A stretch of DNA of 44,360 nt from an uncultured Lactobacillus sp. GTDB taxonomy: Bacteria; Bacillota; Bacilli; Lactobacillales; Lactobacillaceae. The stretch is from positions 1 through 44,360 of the forward strand of contig NZ_CANBCP010000012.1 in the NCBI RefSeq assembly GCF_947367085.1, read 5' to 3'. The notes under the pieces were generated by a model. It was not told the origin of the DNA and did not search any database. It was given only the letters and a program-made list of their open reading frames with translations. The translations under genes and the position numbers were made by a program. Shown here piece by piece: positions 37,861 through 44,360 of this stretch (position 1 is the first letter of the stretch; each line of letters begins with the position of its first letter).

Positions 37861-39120
37861 ATGAAAAAGTTCTGTCCTAATTGTGGTGGTCCGTTAAAAC
37901 CTGACGATAAGTTTTGTAAAAAATGTGGTAGTCCGGTTAATGCTAATAAAGTTCCCCAACGTGATAGTCAGCAGCCGGCTCAAGCAGATTTTAAGAGACC
38001 AACTCAGCAGCCAAAATTAACTAATAATCGCACTCAAGGCCAACCTAATATGCAAAGACCCCACAGACCAAAAAAGTCAAATAAGAAAGTAATTGCGATT
38101 GTTGTAAGCGTGTTGGTTATTTTGCTAGCAGGTGGAGGATTTTGGTATTTTACTCAAAAGAGTAGTAATAACCAAGCTAGTGTAGCTAAAACGACCAAAA
38201 CTCACAAAAAGACTCCAAAAAAAGTTCCTAAGAAAGAAAAAAAGAAAGAGTATTCTAATAAGATCTGGATGTTGATGGGATATATGGCATATGCTCGCAA
38301 GAACTATGAAAAAAGTGAAAATACCGATAACACAGGCGATTTAGTAAAAGCAGTTGTTAGAGATTTTAGTGATGGCACTCTTGAAGCTGAGCAAAACTCT
38401 CAATCAACTTATACTGTTTCTAATAAGTATGGTAGTGTGGACGTTGCTGTTAATAAGAAAAACGTTAAGGTAACTAATGATGGAACGAAGGTCACTTCTA
38501 AATCTGAGTTGAAGAAGACTTTTGGCAAGTATAAGAGTCAGATTGAAAAGGTGAGTGGAGGAATAAGTGAGAATACAGTTTCTGAAGCGTCAGCTAATAA
38601 AGAAAAAAAGAATAAGTCTAATGTGACATTGAGTGATGGAGAAATGATTGTAGCCGCTATACTTACACGGGTACAAAAAAGTTCAGTAAAAGACCAGATT
38701 AACGTAATAAAAACTGATATCGACCAGTCTTTAAATAGCACTGCTAAGAAAATAGATATGCAAAACTATATTTGGGGTTTGATTGAAGAAACCGATGCAG
38801 GTGTTACTTCATATAGCGTTGCCTATAATTTCTCAAGTTCGAGATGGGCGAAAGTAGAGTTAAATAATGATACCCATGCAGAGTTCGTGAGCTTGTTTAC
38901 ACATGCACCAGGATTGGAATCAGTAGAGAAAAAGAAAATTTCTAAAAAAGAACTCATTGAGAAATATGGTCCGTATAAGCAAGACTTAGACGACATTTTG
39001 AATGGACTTGAAAAAAGTAAAAGTCATCATGATGAATTGAGTAAGCAGATTTATAATCAGCAAAGTGATAACTCTACTGATACTAATGATAATGATGACG
39101 ATGACGACAGTGATGATTAA
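37861..39120 (+). CDS. Zinc-ribbon, single-pass membrane protein with duplicated outer domain
   Basis: This is a 419-aa protein. The zinc ribbon has C5, C8, C19 and C22. A Gln/Pro/Arg-rich linker, one transmembrane helix (about 77-96) and a Lys-rich stalk follow. The outer part has two related segments of about 120 residues, each starting with a helix containing M-x(3)-A (MLMGYMAYAR; EMIVAAILTR). Each ends with SK-x-EL-x(3)-(F/Y)G-x-YK. The C-terminus is a run of Asp, Asn and Ser. The outer domains resemble short domains on lactobacillar surface lipoproteins, but I cannot name the family. It lies directly behind the multi-helix zinc-ribbon gene. Confidence 0.6.
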   Translation: MKKFCPNCGGPLKPDDKFCKKCGSPVNANKVPQRDSQQPAQADFKRPTQQPKLTNNRTQGQPNMQRPHRPKKSNKKVIAIVVSVLVILLAGGGFWYFTQKSSNNQASVAKTTKTHKKTPKKVPKKEKKKEYSNKIWMLMGYMAYARKNYEKSENTDNTGDLVKAVVRDFSDGTLEAEQNSQSTYTVSNKYGSVDVAVNKKNVKVTNDGTKVTSKSELKKTFGKYKSQIEKVSGGISENTVSEASANKEKKNKSNVTLSDGEMIVAAILTRVQKSSVKDQINVIKTDIDQSLNSTAKKIDMQNYIWGLIEETDAGVTSYSVAYNFSSSRWAKVELNNDTHAEFVSLFTHAPGLESVEKKKISKKELIEKYGPYKQDLDDILNGLEKSKSHHDELSKQIYNQQSDNSTDTNDNDDDDDSDD

Positions 39121-39137
39121 TACTTAATCAGAAAATT

Positions 39138-39179
39138 AAGCTAGTAAATACAATAATTTCGTATTTACTAGCTTTTTTT
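39138..39179 (+). terminator. Terminator after the duplicated-domain zinc-ribbon gene
   Basis: AAGCTAGTAAATAC-N9-GTATTTACTAGCTT followed by TTTTT, a 14-bp perfect stem. Confidence 0.9.
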
Positions 39180-39197
39180 CGCATAATTCTTGTTTTA

Positions 39198-39225
39198 TGT
39201 GAATATTCTCTCCATTAAGTATAAT
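39198..39225 (+). promoter_or_regulatory. Promoter of the third Rgg-like gene
   Basis: TGTGAA (39198-39203), a 16-nt spacer and TATAAT (39220-39225). The -35 lies in ATGTGAATATTC, which loosely resembles motif R1. Confidence 0.5.
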
Positions 39226-39259
39226 ATTAGTACTTGGAAAGCTTACTTAGGAGGAAAAA

Positions 39260-40090
39260 ATGACAATTGGTGAAGCACTAAAGCAAGTTCGTCTACAAGC
39301 AGGCCTTACTCAAAAACAAATGACATCAGGATTAATAACTGAATCTTTTTATTCAAAAGTTGAGCGTGGAGTCCATTCAATTGATGCTGAAACTTTGATC
39401 GAATTATTATCAGCTCATCATATTGATGTAATTCAATTTTTTCAATTGATAACATATCAAAAGTCTCGCGCTGAACCGAATTTTAATTTGATAGACAAGA
39501 TCACCTATGCCCAAAACAAAAAAGATCTGAAGGCGCTGGATAAAATTGCTTCAGAAATATCAAATGGGGGGGGTAAAAATAACTTCTATCTCCAATATCG
39601 TTTGCAGAATGCTTATGCTTGGATTTTACATTCTAACAAATTTGTTCCAGATGAGATGAAGAAAAAAGTAAAATCTTTGATTTTAGATGAGAACTGGAAT
39701 CGTCCAGCCTATCATTATTTGAGTCAAGCTGTAATTTTTCTTGATCTAGATGATGCATATTATTTGGTTAACTCGGCCTTTAAGGCATTTCATAAAAATA
39801 AAAAACAGGATTACTTTACCTTACAATTTGTTGCTATGATTGCAGTCAACTATTTGAATTGCTGCTATTACCAAAAAGCAAGTAAGAAATATACTGACTG
39901 TGCAGTTGAATTTTTGTACTCTTTACCACTAGAGCCAACTATTGGGTTTCATCGGATGGTGGGAGCGTATTATGAGGCTCTTTTTAATAATGATCTACAA
40001 ATGCAAAAACGTATTGCCATCATTTTGAAAAAGATTTCTACTATCGAAGATACTTTAAACAAAGACATAGCCAAAGAATTGAATTTATAG
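39260..40090 (+). CDS. Rgg/GadR/MutR-like transcriptional regulator (third copy)
   Basis: This is a 276-aa protein. The XRE domain (1-60) reads IGEALKQVRLQAGLTQKQM and TESFYSKVERGVHSID, closest to the second copy. The C-terminal helical domain is about 30 residues longer than in the other two. AGGAGG precedes the ATG at a good distance. Eight consecutive G (39566-39573) encode Gly103-Gly105 between the DNA-binding and sensor halves. Gain of one G would create a TAA directly after the tract, so the gene could be switched by slippage. It closes the cluster of regulators and zinc-ribbon proteins. Confidence 0.78.
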   Translation: MTIGEALKQVRLQAGLTQKQMTSGLITESFYSKVERGVHSIDAETLIELLSAHHIDVIQFFQLITYQKSRAEPNFNLIDKITYAQNKKDLKALDKIASEISNGGGKNNFYLQYRLQNAYAWILHSNKFVPDEMKKKVKSLILDENWNRPAYHYLSQAVIFLDLDDAYYLVNSAFKAFHKNKKQDYFTLQFVAMIAVNYLNCCYYQKASKKYTDCAVEFLYSLPLEPTIGFHRMVGAYYEALFNNDLQMQKRIAIILKKISTIEDTLNKDIAKELNL

Positions 40091-40096
40091 CTAAAC

Positions 40097-40125
40097 AAAA
40101 AGCTGCTCGTAGTGAGCAGCTTTTT
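40097..40125. terminator. Bidirectional terminator between third Rgg-like gene and usp
   Basis: AAAAAGCTGCTC-GTAGT-GAGCAGCTTTTT, a 12-bp perfect stem between convergent genes. Confidence 0.9.
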
Positions 40126-40137
40126 AAATTAAAATAA

Positions 40138-40617
40138 TTAGTTTTTTGTATTCTTTTCAATATCTTGTTGTTGTGCAGCTGGTTCTCTGATAACTAACAC
40201 GTCACATTCAGAAGTTCTAGTAACGTATTCGGTAATACTACCAATTAATAGTCTTTCAACAGCGTTAAGACCAGTCGCACCAATAATGATTAAATCGATA
40301 TCATGCTTTTTAGGAAATTCGTGAGCGATGATATTCTTTGGTGAGCCAAATTCGATTGAATATTTTACATCTTTTACGCCAGCATCCTTTGCTTGCTTAT
40401 AATATTCTTCAATCTTTTCTTGTGCTTCTTTAGAAACTTGTTCAACCATGGCGGAGTCAAAACTAGAAACATCTTGAAACGCTCTAGTATCAACAACGTG
40501 CAAAATTTCAAGTTCGGCACCATTTCTTTTAGCAACTTCTACAGCCTTGCCAAAGGCCATTTCAGCTTCTTTTGATCCATCGACAGCAACTTGTATATGA
40601 TGATATTGTTTTAACAT
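40138..40617 (-). CDS. Universal stress protein UspA family
   Basis: This is a 159-aa cytoplasmic protein with one Usp domain. The ATP-binding pattern G-x2-G-x9-G-S is visible as GATGLNAVERLLIGS near the C-terminus, with VAVDGSKEAEMAF at the start, so it belongs to the ATP-binding (MJ0577-like) group. Such proteins support survival under acid and starvation stress. AGAGGTG precedes the ATG. A short Gln/Asn/Lys tail follows the domain. Confidence 0.93.
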   Translation of the reverse strand: MLKQYHHIQVAVDGSKEAEMAFGKAVEVAKRNGAELEILHVVDTRAFQDVSSFDSAMVEQVSKEAQEKIEEYYKQAKDAGVKDVKYSIEFGSPKNIIAHEFPKKHDIDLIIIGATGLNAVERLLIGSITEYVTRTSECDVLVIREPAAQQQDIEKNTKN

Positions 40618-40672
40618 AATGTTTCACCTCTCATATAATATTTTACCAAAAAATAGTAAATTCAGAGAAAAA

Positions 40673-40957
40673 CTATGCATTTAGTTTGAGAAAGCTGAGT
40701 GAAAAAAACATCACGACGATGGTTCCCAAAATTAAAGTAATGAAGTTATATTCACGAGCTAAAGTAAATAAGATCAAGATACCAATTATTGCTGTAATCA
40801 GCAGACCAATGCTAGTAAAGACAAATAAATTCTTCACTTTAGGATTGGTTTCGAAATTATAAATTAAAAATTGTCCGTGCCTTTGAGACCAAAGTAAATA
40901 AGCAGCCGTCAAAATCAACAAGACAATGAAGATTAACATAAAGACTGTAATAACCAA
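40673..40957 (-). CDS. Small three-helix membrane protein of unknown function
   Basis: This is a 94-aa protein starting with TTG behind GAGAGGAT. Three hydrophobic segments (about 2-22, 44-65 and 70-89) are separated by a polar loop (WSQRHGQFLIYNFETNPKVKN). I do not recognise the family. Its ribosome binding site begins only about 10 nt after the 6S RNA terminator, which leaves no room for a promoter outside the 6S gene. Expression may therefore rely on read-through. Confidence 0.6.
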   Translation of the reverse strand: MVITVFMLIFIVLLILTAAYLLWSQRHGQFLIYNFETNPKVKNLFVFTSIGLLITAIIGILILFTLAREYNFITLILGTIVVMFFSLSFLKLNA

Positions 40958-40984
40958 ATTAATATCCTCTCACTCATAGATATG

Positions 40985-41009
40985 AAAAGAAGCGGCCAAA
41001 AGCCGCTTC
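40985..41009 (-). terminator. Terminator of the 6S RNA gene
   Basis: On the minus strand GAAGCGGC-N5-GCCGCTTC is followed by TTTT. Confidence 0.8.
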
Positions 41010-41027
41010 CATTAATTTACTAAGAAA

Positions 41028-41213
41028 ATCTGAGTTGACGTGCTCGAATAATGACGCTTGTTGAACCCGCAGTGTTCAAAATTTGAGCTTGCGTCGCAGT
41101 GAATATGGATCCTAGAATTGACTAGTATTCCGATTCAGTAGTTATTCGCAAACTCTAACGTCTATTGTTTGATCGGTCAACTGTACTATTAATCTTCGCG
41201 ATCAACTCAGATC
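41028..41213 (-). ncRNA. ssrS: 6S RNA (RNA polymerase regulator)
   Basis: This is a 276-nt gene-free stretch downstream of rarA with its own strong promoter and terminator. The predicted transcript of about 186 nt is closed by a perfect 11-bp helix between its ends (ATCTGAGTTGA at 41212-41202 with TCAACTCAGAT at 41038-41028). Further partial pairing inside leaves an open middle, the general 6S shape that mimics an open promoter and sequesters sigma-A holoenzyme. The position next to rarA matches the known 6S-1 location in Bacillus. Exact ends are estimates. Confidence 0.72.
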
Positions 41214-41219
41214 AACTAT

Positions 41220-41247
41220 ATTGTATCAAAATATGACTAACTGTCAA
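41220..41247 (-). promoter_or_regulatory. Promoter of the 6S RNA gene
   Basis: On the minus strand, TTGACA (41242-41247), a 16-nt spacer and TACAAT (41220-41225). The predicted start is near 41213. Confidence 0.8.
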
Positions 41248-41258
41248 TAAAGACAACT

Positions 41259-42557
41259 CTAGCTTAAGCCATCTTTTTGCATTTTTTTAAGGGTTTCATA
41301 TTGCTGCTTGAATGCCTTCTCAAATTTAGAATTTCCCTTAGGATTAAAGTATTTTTGATTTTTTAAATTATTAGGTAAGTATTGCTGGGCTATCCAATCA
41401 TTAGGGTAGTCATGTGGATATAAGTATTTGACTCCATGTCCGAGTTTTGATGCACCTTTGTAATGTGCATCTTTTAAATTATTTGGAATTGAGATCGAAG
41501 ACTTTGTTTTGACATCATTAATAGCAGCATCAATTGCTGAAATTGCACTGTTACTTTTGGGCGAAAGACACAATTCAATCACTGCGTTTGCCAAAATTAT
41601 TCTAGCCTCAGGTAATCCCACCATTTGGGCTGCTTGAACTGCAGCAGTTGCATGCTGACAAGCAGGGGGATTTGCTAAGCCAATATCTTCATAAGCAATT
41701 ACTAGTAGCCGCCTAAAAATTGCCGGTAAATCACCAGATTCACACAATTGGGCTAAATAAAAAAGAGCTGCATCAGTGTCTGAACCACGAATTGATTTTT
41801 GAAAAGCAGATATTAAATCATAATGGCCATCGCCACTTGCATCAAAATTTTGTACTTTAGTCTGAAGCGAATCGGCCATTTGTGTTACATTAATTGAAAT
41901 TTGAGATATATCTTTTTCTTTATCAATCAACTCTTGCTTAGTTGAACGCACTGCCAATTCTAGTGCATTCAAGGTATAGCGTAAATCACCGTTGCCTTTT
42001 TGAATTAATAAATTCATTGCTTCATCTGATAAGAGAGCATGTTCAAGACCTAATCCATTTTTATCATCTTTTAGTGCTCGCTCAATTGCTTTTTTTACAT
42101 CGTCTGGTTCAAGTCTCTTTAATTCAAAAATTTGACACCTTGAGCGGATTGCAGGTGAAATTGATATATATGGATTCTCAGTTGTAGCCCCAATTAAAAC
42201 TATTTCTCCTGATTCTAGAAGAGGTAATAAGAAATCTTGCTTTGTTTTATCAAGTCGATGAATTTCATCAAGTAATAAAATTACTGTTCCACTCATTTTA
42301 GCTTCTTGAGCGACAATTTGCAGATCTTTTTTTGAATCAGTTGCTGCATTTAGTTTCCTAAAAGCATATTTAGTAGAACCAGCGATTGCACTGGCAATTG
42401 ATGTTTTACCAATTCCAGGTGGGCCGTACAAAATCATTGAAGAAAGAAGTTTAGCTTCAACCATTCTTCTAATAATTTTTCCAGGTCCAACTAGGTGATT
42501 TTGACCAACTATTTCATCAATATTAGTTGGTCGCATACGATAGGCAAGTGGTCTCAT
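41259..42557 (-). CDS. rarA: Replication-associated recombination protein RarA (MgsA)
   Basis: This is a 432-aa clamp-loader-like AAA+ ATPase acting at stalled replication forks. Walker A is GPPGIGKT (residues 45-52), Walker B is LLLDEIHR, sensor 1 is GATTENP and the Arg finger lies in SRCQIFEL. The C-terminal tetramerisation domain contains FQKSIRGSDTDAALFYLA and CESGDLPAIFRRL. AGAGG lies in the end of yueI, whose stop directly abuts this start. Confidence 0.95.
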   Translation of the reverse strand: MRPLAYRMRPTNIDEIVGQNHLVGPGKIIRRMVEAKLLSSMILYGPPGIGKTSIASAIAGSTKYAFRKLNAATDSKKDLQIVAQEAKMSGTVILLLDEIHRLDKTKQDFLLPLLESGEIVLIGATTENPYISISPAIRSRCQIFELKRLEPDDVKKAIERALKDDKNGLGLEHALLSDEAMNLLIQKGNGDLRYTLNALELAVRSTKQELIDKEKDISQISINVTQMADSLQTKVQNFDASGDGHYDLISAFQKSIRGSDTDAALFYLAQLCESGDLPAIFRRLLVIAYEDIGLANPPACQHATAAVQAAQMVGLPEARIILANAVIELCLSPKSNSAISAIDAAINDVKTKSSISIPNNLKDAHYKGASKLGHGVKYLYPHDYPNDWIAQQYLPNNLKNQKYFNPKGNSKFEKAFKQQYETLKKMQKDGLS

Positions 42558-43025
42558 TTATTTACCTCTGTTAAATAGTTTTGACCAAAATGATTTCTTC
42601 TTTTTAGGCTCTTGAATTGCGTTAGGGGTGACAGTTGGAGCGTAAACTTGTTGAATATCAATGCGATAGCGATTGATTGCTGTTTTTGAAACGACTAAAA
42701 TTCCAGTTGCATCCGGTTCATTTTTAGCGGTTTCATCATTTATCAGAGTAAATTTAATATCATCTTGACTGCATTTTCCCATCAACTTACTGATAAAATC
42801 GTTCTGTGGCATTTTACCATTGATTAAAACAGTGTAGCCCTTAAAATCATCAATATTTTTTAAAAAGAGGGTGTCTAACTTGGGGTCAGCTACTTGAGCA
42901 ACTGTCATTCGCAGTAAAACTCTTTCTCTTAATGAGCCCAAATAGCGTCGACGTTCATCAGGCTTAGTTTGAGGAGTTACACCGCTAGCGGCTTGCTGAA
43001 CTCGTTTACTTAAATCTTCGGTCAT
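42558..43025 (-). CDS. yueI: YueI family protein (DUF1694)
   Basis: This is a 155-aa soluble protein. The N-terminal part PDERRRYLGSLRERVLLRMT and the middle YTVLINGKMPQNDFISKLM are typical of YueI/DUF1694. The fold resembles the L30e/eL8-type RNA-binding domain in solved relatives, but the function is unknown. A Lys-rich Trp-containing tail (KKKKSFWSKLFNRGK) ends the protein. Its stop is adjacent to the rarA start, so they form an operon. Confidence 0.8.
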   Translation of the reverse strand: MTEDLSKRVQQAASGVTPQTKPDERRRYLGSLRERVLLRMTVAQVADPKLDTLFLKNIDDFKGYTVLINGKMPQNDFISKLMGKCSQDDIKFTLINDETAKNEPDATGILVVSKTAINRYRIDIQQVYAPTVTPNAIQEPKKKKSFWSKLFNRGK

Positions 43026-43051
43026 CTTGTCTCCTTAAATATTTGTCTAAT

Positions 43052-43085
43052 AAAAAAGTCTTTCCACAAATGTGAAAAGACTTTG
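43052..43085 (-). terminator. Terminator after rpsD
   Basis: On the minus strand AAAGTCTTTTCAC-N4-GTGGAAAGACTTT is followed by TTT. It lies between rpsD and yueI. Confidence 0.85.
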
Positions 43086-43103
43086 TAAATAGAAGCTGTA
43101 AAA

Positions 43104-43715
43104 TTAAAGCTTCTTGTTGTACCATTCAACGACAAGTGCTTCGTCAACTTCTGGTTCCATTTCGTCACGTTCTGGAAGACGAACTAAAGTACCAGTCATC
43201 TTGTTGTCATCAAATGAAACAAATGGTGGACGTGATACAACTGCTTCAAGAGCATCTTTAACTTGTTGTAAGTTCTTTGACTTTTCCTTCAAGCTGATTT
43301 CTTGACCAACTTTAACTTCGTATGAAGGAATATCAACACGTTTGCCATCTACTAAGATGTGACCGTGGTTAACAAGTTGTCTAGCTTGTTCTCTAGTAGT
43401 TGCAAGGCCTAAACGGTAAACAATGTTGTCTAAACGACGTTCAAGTAAGATCATGAAGTTAACACCGTGCTTACCTTCACGAATTTTACCTGCGCGAATG
43501 AATAAGTTTTGGAATTGACGTTCATTCAAACCAAACATCCAACGTAACTTTTGCTTTTCTTTTAATTGTTGACCATATTCAGAAACCTTAGCACGGTTAT
43601 TTGGACCATGGTCACCAGGTGCGTAGTTACGACGACTTAATTCTTTACCAGTACCTGAAAGTGAAATACCTAAACGTCTTGAACGCTTCCAGCTTGGGCC
43701 AGTATATCTTGACAT
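43104..43715 (-). CDS. rpsD: 30S ribosomal protein S4
   Basis: This is a primary 16S-binding protein of the 30S body, 203 aa from [16 protein letters not shown] at 43715, with GGAGG upstream. An in-frame extension to 43778 falls in the leader and is rejected. The S4 RNA-binding domain ([13 protein letters not shown] and [18 protein letters not shown]) is clear. It has no zinc-binding Cys set at the N-terminus, so it is the C-minus S4 form. It is a single gene with its own promoter and a probable S4-binding leader. Confidence 0.97.
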   Translation of the reverse strand: MSRYTGPSWKRSRRLGISLSGTGKELSRRNYAPGDHGPNNRAKVSEYGQQLKEKQKLRWMFGLNERQFQNLFIRAGKIREGKHGVNFMILLERRLDNIVYRLGLATTREQARQLVNHGHILVDGKRVDIPSYEVKVGQEISLKEKSKNLQQVKDALEAVVSRPPFVSFDDNKMTGTLVRLPERDEMEPEVDEALVVEWYNKKL

Positions 43716-43729
43716 AAATATAATCCTCC

Positions 43730-43888
43730 ATAAAATAAATAAAATTCTGGAGTAAAATATAAGGAATAAGTTCAACATTCGTGCATCTTAAGTTGTATGT
43801 TTCGCCCAGTGCAGCGCGGGTTACTCGTTCACTAAACGTCTTAAGATGTTGACGTTCTTGTCACTTATTGCTGCAAATATTTTACACG
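43730..43888 (-). promoter_or_regulatory. Probable S4 autoregulatory leader of rpsD
   Basis: About 170 nt separate promoter and start. On the minus strand CATCTTAAG (near 43850) pairs perfectly with CTTAAGATG (near 43790), flanked by TCAAC/GTTGA. The enclosed arm contains CCCGCGCTGCACTGGG-like pairing. Firmicute rpsD leaders are known to bind S4 and repress translation; the match to that class is structural, by eye. Confidence 0.6.
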
Positions 43889-43894
43889 ACGACA

Positions 43895-43923
43895 ATTATA
43901 GTAGAAATGATTAATAAAAGCAA
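43895..43923 (-). promoter_or_regulatory. Promoter of rpsD
   Basis: On the minus strand, TTGCTT (43918-43923), a 17-nt spacer and TATAAT (43895-43900). Confidence 0.7.
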
Positions 43924-43964
43924 GCAATATAGTTGCATTTGGCAATGTTTCTATATTTGATTTT

Positions 43965-43973
43965 TGCTATAAT
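43965..43973 (+). promoter_or_regulatory. Extended -10 promoter of ezrA
   Basis: TG-C-TATAAT lies 25 nt before the ezrA start; the -35 is weak. Confidence 0.55.
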
Positions 43974-43997
43974 ATAAGCAGAAATTTGGAGGAAATT

Positions 43998-44360
43998 ATG
44001 TCATCAGCTCAATCAATCATCATTATTTTAATTATTGTATTTGTAATTGCTCTAGTTGCTGGTGCTGTGATCATTAATAAATACTTTAATCATCAAATCG
44101 CTCAAATTGACAAAGAAAGTGAGCAACTCAATGATCTAGCAGCAAAACAAGATATTTCTCGCTTGGAAAAAATGGGCCTGGCAGGTAAAAGCCTGGCAAC
44201 TTTTGAGGAAAGTAAAAGTGATTATCAAAAAGTTGAAACTAAGCAAATTGGACAATTGCAACATTTATTAGAGCAAGCTGCTGAAACTAATGCAAAATAT
44301 AAGTTATGGCAAGCAAGAAAACTGATCAAACAGGCTCAAGATTTATGCGATCAAGCTCAG
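43998..44360 (+). CDS. ezrA: Septation ring regulator EzrA (3' end outside window)
   Basis: The first 121 codons run open to the window end; the family is about 560-570 aa. The ATG has TTTGGAGGAA upstream. A single N-terminal membrane helix (about 6-27) is followed by a charged coiled-coil cytoplasmic part with LEKMGLAGKSLATFEESKS and LWQARKLIKQAQDLC, the layout of EzrA. EzrA restrains FtsZ ring formation and couples division to wall synthesis. Divergent rpsD next to ezrA is the usual arrangement in lactobacilli. Confidence 0.88.
   Translation, partial: MSSAQSIIIILIIVFVIALVAGAVIINKYFNHQIAQIDKESEQLNDLAAKQDISRLEKMGLAGKSLATFEESKSDYQKVETKQIGQLQHLLEQAAETNAKYKLWQARKLIKQAQDLCDQAQ

Noticed and set aside
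43716..43778. N-terminal extension of rpsD
   Set aside because: S4 begins MSRYTGPS and has GGAGG in front of that ATG; the extension is the untranslated leader.

Overview
The window is a 44.4 kb piece of an AT-rich Firmicute chromosome. Gene order and protein families point to a Lactobacillus of the gasseri/johnsonii type. The supporting blocks are tdk-prfA-prmC-sua5-upp-atpBEFHAGDC-DUF1146-mbl-epuA-yidD-DUF2969-rodA and rpsD/ezrA beside yueI-rarA, together with frequent TTG/GTG starts and acetoin-type pyruvate overflow genes. This identification is inference from gene content; no rRNA or species marker is present.

Layout. (1) 1-5370: metabolism. It holds the 3' part of acetolactate synthase (cut by the window edge), acetolactate decarboxylase, a DUF3737 beta-helix protein, a MalY-type aminotransferase and mannose-6-phosphate isomerase. 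(2) 5397-10984: cell envelope. An SdpI-like protein is translationally coupled to an OmpR/HK two-component system, followed by a convergent LTA-synthase-family protein and a VanZ-like protein. (3) 11054-14789: glucose-6-phosphate isomerase, a DHA2 MFS exporter and a GRP-type sugar transporter. (4) 14911-16572: a small accessory island with an MqsR/MqsA-like toxin-antitoxin pair behind an 18-bp perfect palindrome, a third small gene, a broken gene, and a two-tRNA operon (Glu-CTC, Gln-CTG). (5) 16636-19036: a serine hydrolase and murT without gatD beside it. (6) 19168-33310: the conserved core run of translation termination, UMP salvage, F1Fo-ATPase and rod-shape/elongasome genes. (7) 33364-40125: the most unusual region. 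Three Rgg-like (XRE plus helical C-terminal domain) regulators are interleaved with three zinc-ribbon membrane proteins, and two families of repeated promoter-proximal motifs lie between them. (8) 40138-44360: universal stress protein, a small membrane protein, 6S RNA, rarA, yueI, rpsD with a leader, and the first 121 codons of ezrA.

How it fits together. Much of the window concerns the envelope: LTA polymerisation, lipid II amidation, MreB-like and RodA elongation, YidD and EzrA. It also concerns proton balance, through the ATPase and acetolactate/acetoin overflow. The regulator/zinc-ribbon cluster sits directly downstream of rodA and includes a TcaA/YvbJ-like protein, so an envelope-sensing role is a reasonable but unproven guess. 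The best candidates for undescribed biology are the repeated 17-nt and 23-nt motifs shared between the cluster's promoters and a G8 tract inside the third regulator that could act as a phase-variable switch. All family assignments come from reading motifs by eye; no database search was run.
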